Origin: Amyelois transitella
Lineage: Eukaryota > Arthropoda > Insecta > Lepidoptera > Pyralidae
Reading direction: 5' to 3'
DNA length: 64,000 bases
NCBI RefSeq assembly: GCF_032362555.1
Contig: NC_083533.1
Coordinates: 4,779,001 to 4,843,000, forward strand
Below are positions 21,001 to 28,500 of this stretch, in pieces. Both the position numbers and the translations under genes were made by a program. A model generated the notes under the pieces. It was not told the DNA's origin and searched no databases. It saw nothing but the letters and a program-made list of their open reading frames with translations. Within the stretch, counting starts at the first letter, position 1; every line of letters begins with the position of its first letter.

Positions 21001-24000
21001 TGAGCCAAACAGCTGAACGTGGCCTCTATCAGTCATTTCAAGATCAACCCTCTCTCTCTACCCCGCAAAGGATATAGATGTGATTATATGTATGTATGTA
21101 TGTACAGGTTTCCTCACGATGTTTTCCCTCACCGTAAGAGCATCCGTTAGCATTCAAACATGGCCGAGATGGGCTTTGAACCTGTGCCTTCGCCGCGCAT
21201 CATATATTTCAACTTTCAACCGGGCACATTACTTCAAAACTACACAACGGATTTTAATGCATTTTTTTATTATTATATAGTGATTCAAGAGAAAGGTATA
21301 TATATATATATATACATAAATGCTAAATTTAATGTTCATTTAATTTAAATTTTCTGTATTTTTGCATGCCATGACTGGTTAAATGCGCGAAATGTATACA
21401 CTTTGTAACACCTATATTTGTACCGCATTTATAGCAAATAAAGTATTTGTATTATTTTTTTATTTTGTAGATGAGTGAATTTATGTATGTATGTATTTTG
21501 TATTTGCTACCAGTGCGAAGTCGGAGCGGGACGCTAGCTAACATGTAATACCCACCTGCCTCCAATGTAGATAGGATCCCTGCAACACGCCACACTGACG
21601 CAGCGCGCGCGCGCGGCGGGCGGCAGCAGCGTCGCGGCGCGCCTGACGTCGTCCGCGCTCGCTGCCAGCGCTTGCTCCGCCGAGCGCCGCGTGAACTCTA
21701 CTGCGAAGCGACGCTTCTGCCTGCTTCGCGACTCGAACAGTTGCGGTGATATCAGTTTTAGGAGTTCCAGCTCCTTTGAGAAATCAGTAAGTAAGGAGAC
21801 AATGGTTAGTTTTGTTGTTAAAATGATTATAGATAGAAACATACATGTAATCACGTCTATATCCCTTGCGGGGTAGACAGAGCCAACAGTTTTGAAATGA
21901 CTGATAGGCCACGTTCAGCTGTTAGGCTTAATGACAAAATTAACATTCAAATACTGAAAGGTTGCTAGCTCATCGCCTTAAAGAAGAATCTCAAGTTTAT
22001 AAGCCTATCTCTTAGTCGCCTTTTACGACACCCATGGGAAGGAGATGGAGTGGTCCTATTCTTTTATTCTATTGGTGCTGGGAACCATACGGCACACGGT
22101 TCTCATGTATGTAAGTGATGTAAAATATGATTTTATGAGAATAAAAGTATATAAACCTAACCCAAACCTATTGTCAAAACATGTGGTATATTAATGATGT
22201 CCGTAACTCACGGCCGCCTCGTTGTGGTACTCCATGGTGACGGTGACGAGCAGCGGGCACACGGCGCCGGAGTCCTGGGCCTTCCCCGCGACGCGCGCCA
22301 GCCGCGGCCCGTACAGCCACTTCCACGCCTCCTTCAGCGGCGTCAGCGCAGCTGTAGGGGGGGGGGCATGAATACAATACATTTATTTTCAAAATTGGAT
22401 ACAAGATAGATAGATAGATAGATAAACTCTTTATTGCACCATAAGAAAAAGAAAAACAGGAAAAAAACACAGGTAGTCAATGAGGTACAAAGGCGGACTT
22501 ATCGCTACAGCAATCTCTTCCAGTCAACCTTAGGGTGGAAGGAAATTAAAAATAATATGACGAGACGATAGAACCATAAAATGTTTTAATTAATTGTAGT
22601 GAAGATCTTATAAATATCTACAAAAAAGTCCGCGACACACTATACCTATCTATGTCGAGTGAGGCACAACAACCACATTTTTATTTAAAAATCTTGAATT
22701 TTTTTAGGTCTACATTTAAACGCGTTTTTTTTACTCATGCTATTAATCCTTATCAAAATAAATAATTCATTAATAAGTACAGTTTATGTAGATAATATTT
22801 GGTCTTTGAATGATTAAAATTGGACGTTTGGTTTTGAAGTTGTGGTGAAATTAAAATATTATGATTTCTGCTGCACGGCCCGGGACTGCAGGCAGAAGTG
22901 ACACTTGCCGGGAGCAAGACTTAGCCGCTTTGCGGGCGGTCCTTTAGTTAGTTCTAATAGAGATATATTTAGTATCGGCTGTGCATCCGTGCGAAGCCGG
23001 GGCGGGTCGCTAGTTGTAGATAAAATCTTAGATACAGCTGAAGAAGAGTGAGCAGTAACTCTTATTTAGAATTAACTTGTCACAATGCAGTGGTCGGGGG
23101 TTCGTCATTGAAATCAGAGCCATGAAGATTTAACATAAATGCTACTGAATTGTACTGAATTTCTCTTTATTTTAAGTTTTATTCTTATTTTCCTTGATGT
23201 ACATAAATATATAAATTAATAAATGCAGCTTTGCTTGGGTTCTGTAATTTTTTTTTAGTTTTCATACATCTGTGTAATTTGTCCCGTATATAGATATTAG
23301 TAACATACATTCATACATATTATCACGTTTATTTTACGACATCCATGGGAAAGTGACAGAGTGGTCCTATTCTTTTTTCTATTATGTATCTTCAGATAGT
23401 GACACTTACTGGGATCATAGTCGGGGATAGCGTCTTGAATCTTCAGCGTGATAACTTTTTCCCTCAACAATATAGAGATAGGTGACGACAGTGCACATGC
23501 GAATGTTTGGCAGTCGTAGCTGTAAAAGAAAAAATAATTTCTAAATGAAAAAAAATAATTAAATTTGATTAGAACTTGAAGTGGGAGGGATGGTTCGGAC
23601 TCGACCACCACAAAGGGAAGATCTTCCGCCAGGCTAGGTGTTATGCCTGGACAACCGCACGGCAGACGATGATGTCCGACATACCGTGAAATGTTTGCTT
23701 ACAACTTTGCTGCAATTTAGACATTTTGCTGGTTTTGACTGATAGCGTCGCGTGATTTCGTTTTTATGACTAGTGGCATAGAGGTCAAACAAAAAACCCA
23801 CTGAACTTCTAGCACAAATGGATCTTAAGATATTGCAATAAAGCACAAATTGTTGTGAAACTTTAAAATCCATTTTTGAATTAATGGACGAATTTGTTTG
23901 GGGTGGAAACATTTTCAGCAGAATTGTGGCAGATATAATTATGTCAATGAGTATGCCATAAAAAGAGTGTCCATCTTACCCCTTCTTATCCAAGACTTCC

Positions 24001-24812
24001 TTAACCATCTCGTCACACTCCGGCCACGTCTCCTCCTCCAGCACTCCGAGGCAGCACACACAGGCCTCAGTCCTCCGTCTCTTCCGCAGCGGACCATCTT
24101 CACTGTTGTTCTCTTCGCTGTGACCATTTTCTGAAGGTTGTTGAACAGTGTCCAATGTTTGTGAATGTTCAACTGGGGTTGTACTGTCAGTCGCTGTGGT
24201 GGGTTCACTGGTTGTGTCCTGGTACTGTAGGTATAAATGAAATTTTAATAATTTTTCTATGAAATTGATGTTGAATTAAATTTAATTAATTATTTATATT
24301 TTTATTTTTTAATATTTATTATTTTCGCTGTTTTTGAATGATAGCGTTGCGTAATTTTATTTTTTATTCTTGTGACTTGTAGCATATAGATTTCGCCACA
24401 ATATTAATTAAATTGCAAAAAAAAAAATAGAAGATGCTTTGGGTAAAACCTGACTTACCCAATTCAGAACCATGTCAAAAGGAGTACCCCGGGTTCCACT
24501 CCAGAGAGCATAGTATGTACGAGGGATTAAAGTAGGGGGTAAAATGTAGTGAGGTTAGATTTGTTTACATACAAATGAGAAACATTCTTTTTTTAAAGTC
24601 GGTTAAAAAACAAGCAGCGTTTAATAACATCTATTACAGTACTCCTTCGGTTTATATGAATAAAATCTAAATACTTTAAAAAAGTTAACCTGAATAATAT
24701 GTTTCTTGAGGTTTTCGTAAGCGTTTGGATGTTTTACGCCTAAAAAACGCACAGCGCAAGCATCGCAGCATCCCTGATCTTTGCATAGCTTGAATATCGC
24801 TTTCTTATCCAT
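9076..24812 (-). CDS. PUS10: tRNA pseudouridine synthase PUS10 (11 exons, 535 aa)
   Basis: Exons in transcript order: 24690-24812, 23980-24224, 23410-23519, 22212-22351, 21556-21773, 20137-20250, 19527-19611, 11510-11616, 10589-10685, 10035-10224, 9076-9254; phases agree throughout, 535 codons then TAG. Human PUS10 is 529 aa from memory. The N-terminal half carries the Cys pairs of the metal-binding THUMP-type region (CCDAC at residues 15-19, CVCCLGVL in exon 2). The catalytic motif GREDVDVR is at residues 327-334, with D332 the expected catalytic Asp. RTPIRVLHRRP and AGTYVKEWVHGELGR in the last two exons are family hallmarks. PUS10 makes pseudouridine 54/55 in the TPsiC arm of tRNAs, and the human protein also has a role in pri-miRNA processing. 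It is head to head with SAMM50. Intron 7 (19526 to 11617) holds a whole BEL/Pao element. An AATAAA (minus strand) lies only 8 bases past the stop, implying a very short 3' UTR. Confidence 0.93.
9280..9480 (-). mobile_element. LINE 3'-end fragment (same family as 50912-52122)
   Basis: Minus-strand reading gives KDVLVKGQIKSSRNRRACMK through to VVSAYPSGKEA and a stop, nearly identical to the end of the LINE at 50912-52122, then the GCGTGATTTTATAT tail with ATGT repeats. It lies in the last intron of PUS10. Confidence 0.92.
9572..9720 (-). repeat. SINE-A 3' half, reverse orientation
   Basis: CATACATATAATCACGTC, CAGGGTAGACAGAGCC, GATTCAAATGACAAGTGGC. The 5' head is absent; the copy ends at the duplicated PUS10 exon. 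Confidence 0.8.
9724..9832 (-). pseudogene. Decayed duplicate of PUS10 exon 10
   Basis: On the minus strand the stretch reads HGAVVNVIQRIPIRVLRR, then NRQREILKFKADAV, against HGAVVAVTQRTPIRVLHRRP and SRQREILKVQADAV in the real exon 10 (10035-10224). The copy has a 9-bp in-frame deletion and keeps a GTATAGG at the donor position. Upstream of the HGAVV part the frame meets a stop and the similarity ends. It sits between exons 10 and 11, about 200 bp from its parent. It is probably not spliced in. Confidence 0.85.
9905..10033 (+). repeat. Tail half of tRNA-derived SINE (SINE-T)
   Basis: ATATAGTATCGTTGAGATAG, AACACAAGTCTCGAACTTAC, TTCGAGGCTAACTCAACC, TGTGTAATTTGCCCCGTATG. It matches the 3' body of the copy at 31267-31500 and runs right up to the splice donor of PUS10 exon 10. 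Confidence 0.85.
10543..10590 (-). repeat. Threefold 21-bp repeat of the PUS10 exon 9 splice donor
   Basis: On the minus strand, GTGAGAAACATGTCTTATTTG and its near copy GTGAGAAACATGTCATATTTG are followed by a third GTGAGAAAC. Donor GT dinucleotides are at 10587-10588, 10566-10567 and 10545-10546. The spacing is 21 nt, open and in frame, so use of donor 2 or 3 would add 7 or 14 residues. Confidence 0.95.
10880..11075 (-). repeat. SINE-A copy, reverse orientation, partial
   Basis: TACATACATACATAATTCAC, CTTACAGGGTAGACAGAACC, GACTAAAAGTCCACGTTCAG, AGTGATAGGTTGCCAGCC. The head is missing. Confidence 0.8.
11218..11462 (+). repeat. Family C repeat, well preserved
   Basis: AACATCGTGAGGAAACCTGC, TGTAACCATGATCGATCC, AATACGGGGTTAGGTTCCCC, AAAACCTGACTCACCC, CCCCGGGCCTC, GGGACTAAAGCCAGGAGG. 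It ends about 45 bp downstream (in transcript sense) of PUS10 exon 8. Confidence 0.85.
11878..12690 (+). repeat. Interspersed repeat related to family B
   Basis: Begins CTAGCTGACCCGCGCAACTT and ends near TTTTATACTATGTAGTGAT. It shares GCGGACTTTTTTGTAG and the general layout with family B but differs over much of its length. Non-coding. Confidence 0.55.
12734..13114 (-). repeat. BEL-1 3' LTR
   Basis: 381 bp, TGGGATA at the left edge and TTCA at the right edge on the plus strand. It matches the LTR at 18864-19244 without a visible difference. Several GCGG motifs lie inside. Confidence 0.97.
13276..18633 (-). CDS. BEL/Pao Gag-Pol polyprotein, intact (1785 codons)
   Basis: A single open frame. 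A better start is the second Met (MESKLKLLQEKNK, codon at 18589-18591), which would give 1771 aa. Order of parts: Gag-like DUF1759 region around residues 130-290 (LNIPSFDGKIENWPVFYESF); Cys-rich knuckles around 350-420 (CVNCLSLTHSVSKC, CRQCGKSHHSLLH); aspartic protease region with LIDNASQNNLI, which differs from the usual D-S/T-G form; reverse transcriptase with YMDD at residues 939-942; Pao-type RNase H region (AFSDSKIALSWI); integrase with an HHCC finger (HCHTGAALL to CNFC) and the DDE core (VDYAGP, YSDNGTNF, HFGGIWESN). All domains look complete, so this copy may be active. No envelope-like frame follows. Confidence 0.96.
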   Translation of the reverse strand: MFYFVKYLYPPSFTMESKLKLLQEKNKVRFERLSKLYEVGKHLSPSTTELRSIETFMSDSQTVDILRNDFMQTLDEINLLHMELDPKFQPNYKSLSSFEDIYARVVRFRVNLKGKSVSSSAVPQTTNKAPFKLAPLNIPSFDGKIENWPVFYESFKANIHCNPDLTDSHRIQYLVGRLTGNALKIIAGVIPSGENYKSIWDSLTKKYQDKRALGSYYVSTLLNIKAASNNSVALNNFIDTFDAATAALNQLKIEDTYDFILFNLAFRKLDSSTAQAFEMTARDKIIPSYSDLVEFIKSQVKILDRTTNNNNSFNRTTQNNNATINNSNRSRHTVHSFVTRNNNNIDNRSVCSMCNTSEHFQLYTCPAFKSLSPKNRLEFIKSKVGCVNCLSLTHSVSKCNSKYKCRQCGKSHHSLLHLDSSSNKNSPSASFRDSFTRTTIQDSAASATTGTENCASTSAASMPVISKDREHVSLCARSPDLTNVLPCTTLTCHNRTEVLLSTASIYAYNNDKNIKETVRCLIDNASQNNLITLNCCKKLNLKIIPLSNSTLKGVGLTSRPVIGYANFTISAKNNKQTFNLTALVIDCITDRLPIDYIDTSIVRHLVNIPLADPFWHIPGEIEIVLGAKLFPFLLLSGKVIAPPAPPAIETIFGFVFMGDAAANTASSVIGDITAIPSSSSASFLTSFEKSIDASLSKFWELEEVPVNKFLSRTDEECEQIYASTVSRDSSGRYCTVLPFAKDPSSLGNSYTVAHRRLLALERRLSDTDLRVSYNAAIMDYINNKYLDPVLPSDESDGGYIIPHHPVVRLDKQTTKVRVVLDASAQCHNGVSLNDILHTGPNLQADLFLLLLNFRLFPVALTADIRQMYLQILVTEEHQKYQKILFRFDPSEPIRMFKFNRVTFGLRSSPFVAMRTVRQLCNDERSNFPVAAAIAEKELYMDDLASSILNESDAVDASTQLIKMFKSGGFDLVKWSSNSKMVLDNIPLPLRLSQQVEFDKSASLKILGLEWQPESDTFVFKINNDDHSCTKRSILSSIARLWDVLGFTAPVIVYAKLLIKELWLQKVGWDEAPPTNISAMFIKFREQLPLLANLKIPRHLAVAQGSKVNIVAFADASMKAYGCVVFLHVTDPTGNICVRLVCAKSKVAPVKVISLARLELCAAVIMSKLTKLVYDTYSARTPIDNVYAFSDSKIALSWIHSSPHRWNIFVSNRVAKCHENLEPKNFFHVAGVQNPADCLSRGLLPEQLLTHKLWWNGPEWLITPVLQWPIESFQPEKCEDLPEFNSKTLVATASRGEELSPLCSLSCKVSSWNKLLRIIVYILRFVRLLPRSKRLETSHIITAENYLLRSVQIAHFTHVIKDLKKGNIPSAPLNKLDLFISEDKLIRIGGRLANSNLPFEAKHPILLPKHDNVTYLIIDYFHRVHCHTGAALLSSLIRQKYWIISSRSVIRQRVHNCNFCFKNSPSHPTPKMANLPAFRVQETKAFVHTGVDYAGPINITICRRRGQRSQKAYICLFICLVTKAVHIELASDLSSITFLSAFKRFISRRGPVSHLYSDNGTNFVGAKSHLNELYHFLLSSDYNDLLSSELVNHRIEWHMSPPRAPHFGGIWESNIKSLKTHLYRIIGNQLLTYEELLTVLTQIEAIMNSRPLCVLQEEPHLEPLTPAHFIMASPLQYLPLAPVSSTPLVTRKSLLDQMIRSYWKRWHLEYLNNLQVRQKWLKDVTNVKIGTVVLIHEDNVPPLRWPMGIIEKTYPGADGTVRVALVKTQNGFLKRPIIKLCPLPSQ
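18864..19244 (-). repeat. BEL-1 5' LTR
   Basis: 381 bp copy of the LTR at 12734-13114. In the element's own sense this is the upstream LTR and should hold its promoter. The host GTGTC duplication follows at 19245. Confidence 0.97.
20258..20390 (-). repeat. SINE-A 3' half, reverse orientation
   Basis: ATATGACCACGTCAATATCC, CGGGGTAGACAGAGCCAGC, GACCACGTTCAGCTGTTAGG. It starts only a few bases upstream (in transcript sense) of PUS10 exon 6. Confidence 0.8.
20680..21215 (-). repeat. Family C repeat split by a SINE-A insertion
   Basis: Reverse family C runs from 20680 to 20836 (GACTGGGTGAGTCAGGTTTT, CGACTTCCGTTTGCAGGGG) and resumes at 21101 (GTTTCCTCACGATGTTTTCC, CACCGTAAGAGCATCCGTTAG). A SINE-A separates the halves, flanked by ATGTACAGG on both sides. 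Confidence 0.9.
20837..21100 (+). mobile_element. SINE-A, full length, with target duplication
   Basis: About 265 bp from GTGCCGTGTGGTTCCCGGCA to GATTATATGTATGTATGTAT. The flanking ATGTACAGG duplication (20829-20837 and 21100-21108) within a family C element defines both ends of SINE-A and shows insertion with a target-site duplication, as expected for LINE-driven mobilisation. Confidence 0.92.
21838..22105 (-). repeat. SINE-A, full length, reverse orientation
   Basis: AACATACATGTAATCACGTC through to GGTGCTGGGAACCATACGGC. In PUS10 intron 4, between exons 5 and 4. Confidence 0.92.
22600..23017 (-). repeat. Family B repeat, reverse orientation
   Basis: TACAAAAAAGTCCGCGACAC, TCGAGTGAGGCACAACAACC, GGACGTTTGGTTTTGAAG, CACGGCCCGGGACTGCAGGC, TTAGCCGCTTTGCGGGCGG and GTGCGAAGCCGGGGCGGGTC match 2852-3300 in reverse. 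A short (GATA)n run lies just left of it near 22408. Confidence 0.85.
23300..23395 (-). repeat. SINE-A, internally deleted, reverse orientation
   Basis: CATACATTCATACATATTAT joined directly to TTTACGACATCCATGGGAA and GTGGTCCTATTC; the middle is missing. Confidence 0.75.
24435..24548 (+). repeat. Family C fragment
   Basis: GGTAAAACCTGACTTACCC, CAATTCAGAACCATGTC, TACCCCGGGTTCCACTCC. In PUS10 intron 1. Confidence 0.7.
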
Positions 24813-25598
24813 TTTAATTGATATTAAAATTATTTATTTTTATACAAAATAGAACCACTTGCAAAGCAAGACCACTCTTTAAATACAAAATAGTATTTTA
24901 ATGCAAATGATTATAAGCTTTATTCGCTGCACATCAAGGTCTTTTCTGAATACTTAAGAAAATTTAACTTACCACATTTTAATAATTTTGATTTTTTTGA
25001 CACTGATTACGTTCCTGTCTTAAAGTAATTTATTCTTCTGTTTGTTTCACTTGTGACTGCGGTCAAATCGAAAATAGCGTATTTAGTATACCTACTAACT
25101 AGTTTAGTTAGGATTGTACTTCAAAAAATTTATCCTAAATCTTTTTATATGTTCGATGTTTTCTTTTCATATTCTTAACTCTCAAATAATATAGCGTAAA
25201 AAGAAACAGTTAATATAAAGTTGCCATGAGAAAAAAATATAAATGAACAGCTGATTTCATTCTAAACTGCAATTAGAGTGTGCATCATCTTGATTTTATG
25301 TTGAAGAAAAAAAAAGCGGTAATATGTACAATAAATAATAAAGTACCGTGATTGCTAAATACCTGTTAAAGTAAATAATGTTTATTTGATTTCGATGAAA
25401 AATATTTGTGTTGCCATAAATTGAAATGTCAATGTCAGTTTACCAATAAGATTAGTCAAACAAATGTCAAACTGTGTCGTCCGCCGTCAAACTTGTATTT
25501 TTATGTAATTCAAAAATAAAAAATTCTAAATTAATAAAAACATTGATTCTACATTTAGTGCATTTAGTTGATTAATACAATAATAAAAAGTTTTAATA
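24813..25598. promoter_or_regulatory. Divergent PUS10/SAMM50 promoter region
   Basis: 786 bp separate the two start codons, which point away from each other. The stretch is AT-rich, has no open frame and carries GTGTTGCCATAAATTG, AATGTCAATGTCAGTTTACC, AAATGTCAAACTG and AGTTGCCATGAG. Related motifs occur in the NDUFAF3/SLC10A7 gap. No clear TATA box is placed. A shared bidirectional promoter is an inference from spacing. Confidence 0.6.
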
Positions 25599-28500
25599 AT
25601 GGGTACAGTGCACGCTAAGGTAAGCTTTTGATTAATTTAATTCTCAGTACTTATGTTTGTGTCTTTCAGGTTAGATTTCGCAAATATTTTGGGTAAATAT
25701 TTGTTTTTGAAAATAAAATAATGGGCGGTCTCTGTGGTGCAGCGGTAGTGCGCTTAACAAACTTTTTTCTGATTGGCCTGGGTCTTGGACGTTTATGTAT
25801 ATTAGTATTAAATATTAAATACTAGAGGCCGCCCGCGACTTCGTCCGCATGGAAACCCTATCAATCCCGCGGGAACTCTGGGATAAAAAGTAGCCTATGT
25901 GTTATTCTGGGTCTTCAGCTACCTACATACCAAATTTCATGGTAATCGGTTCAGTAGTTTTTGCGTGAAAGAGTAACAAACATCCATACAAACTTTCGCC
26001 TTTATAATAGTAGTAGGATAATATAGGTAGGTATCCTTGAGTTAGTATCTGTGTAATTTGTCCTGACTGTAAATATTATTTAATTTCTTATATTTAACTT
26101 ACCATATAATTCTCATATTTTAATTAAATTAATTTAAAACACACAAACTTTGTATACAAGTGCCTATTTACATATCAACATAAATGTTACCCATTGGGGT
26201 AGGCAAAGATGACAGTATTAAATGAAAATGAACTGAACACATATGAGTTTTATGCTTGTATCTTATCTCCCCTCTATCTCAAATTTATTGGATGAACACA
26301 GAATGATAAAGAAGATGAGACATCCCATATCAACCCTCATGAACTCACCGTTAGAATAATGGCAGTCTGTATGTTTGTAGGATATCCATACTAATGTAAT
26401 AAATATCAAAGCGTATTTTTATAAGCCCTATTCAATTAGTCTGTTTCAACACTGTCAACAATCATCCTATAAACTTTCTGTTAATAAATACATTTTGTCC
26501 CCAGTCTGAGCAGAATGACATAGGGGAGGTGGGCGGGGGCGGGCTGTTTGAGTTCGAGGAGCCCAGCGAGCTGGAGGACGAGCCCATCGCCAAGCCCACC
26601 ATACGACTGGGCGGAGTTCGGGTCAGTTACCATGTCTATCATATTCAATATTATGAATATATCATGTTAAATATTATATAGCCCCAGTTTCTCTGTTTGT
26701 ATTTTATTTTTTATTGTATTTTATAAGCAGAGGAAGACAAACAGCTGAGGAAGGTTGATGATTTGATTTGTTTGCCTGCAAGGAGGCCTAGGATTGAGTT
26801 TGGAAATTTAAATTTGTTTTTGTCATTGTCAAATTGGTACTAGTAAGATTTATTGTATTCATATAATGCTAATCATGTAAGACTATATAAATATGTGCAT
26901 CCCTAAAAAAGGGAGGCAGTCCAATTTATAACAAATAATTTACTCAGTTCAAATGTAACAAAGAAGAAAAATAAAGGAAGACTGATCAAGGAAAACCAAT
27001 TGTTTTTAATACAGTCCACAACAGTTATACATATAAACAACTACAAATGCTGCCAGTGCAAAACTGGGGTCGCTAGTTGTAAAGTTGACTTTTAGCGCGC
27101 AGACATCCATCAAGTCGCGTCGAGCCACCACCTTCACATGGAGCGCGGCGAGTCTCGTGATAACCGCGCCGTGAGAAGCGTTAATGCCGACATGTACGTG
27201 ACAAGAAAATAATCTTTTAAACTTGTGGTTGTATGGATTCCATCTTTTAAGATTGTGGTTATATGTATATGGATTCCAGCTCCCATAGCGCGAAAAATTA
27301 TCGTTGTCCCGTTTCACGTTATAATAAAAAGAAACAGCGATAGTCTTTCACGCGGTTAAAAAGGCGTCGCGCGTGCCATACTGCGGGGGCAGGCTCGTCC
27401 ACACACAACCAATCAAAATACAAGCTCCAAACTTGAAGAACACACTACAAAACTATAGTTTAATGAAACTCTTCCTTTATATTCCAGGCTCGAGTGGACA
27501 GAGTGCACGTGGACGGCCTGAGCCGCACCAAGGACGACGTCATCCGCAGCACGGTGGACGAGCTGTTCCACGCGACCGACTTCGAGGACGTCATACTCCG
27601 CGCCCACAAGGTGGCTCTCCTGATTATGTTCCAGGCGGAGCTCTGACAACCCCAAGGACGACATCTTTCGCAGCATGATGACGGGTTGTTGCTAGCCATC
27701 ACTTAAAAGTTAAATACCAAATTTAAATGTGTTATTGCTACCTGTGCGAAGCCGGCTGGGTCTCTATTTAAGGATACTTGAAACTTTCTATTATTGGAAA
27801 CAGTTGTTATTTATCCAAATATTCACTATATGTGTATCGTGTGGTTTCTGGCACATTAGAATAGAACCACTCCATATCTGCCCCATGGATGTCGCAAAAA
27901 GTGACTAAAAGATAGGCTTAAAAACATGGGATTCCTTTTGTAAGCGATGGGCTACCCACCTGTCATTATTTGAATCTCAATTCCATCACTTAACCATACA
28001 GTTGAATGTGGCCTTTCAGTCTTCAGTCGAGACGCGACTATATATATGTATGTATCCGCTCTGTTCCAGGTGCGGCGCGCGCTGGACGCTATGGGCTGCT
28101 TCCGCGACATCGGCGTCTACATCGACGTGTCGTCCGGCCCCGGGGCCACGCCCGAGGGGCTCGAGGTATTGTACTACGAGAACCGAATTGTATCGTTGAG
28201 TTAGTGTCTCGTAACACAATAAATATATATACCTATATAATATTAATTCTTTTATACATACTTAAATATATATATAAGTATGTATAAAAGTGCCGTGTGG
28301 TTCCCGGCACAGTGCCATGTGGTTCCCGGCACAAATACAAAAAAGAATAGGACCACTCCATCTCTTTCCCATGGATGTCGTAAAAGGCGACTAAGGTATA
28401 GGCTTATAAACTTGGGATTCTACTTTTAGGCGATGGGCTAGCAACCCGTCACTATTTGAATCTCAATTCTATCATAATGCCAAACAGTTGAATGTGTCCT

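Noticed and set aside
23585-23912. An extra PUS10 exon or a gene in intron 2 (frames with CLNCSKVV and LPFVVVESEP)
   Set aside because: Exons 2 and 3 of PUS10 join in phase without it, and the two pieces are in different frames. A partly similar stretch (ATGATAGCGTTGCGTAATTT) at 24340 suggests an old repeat.
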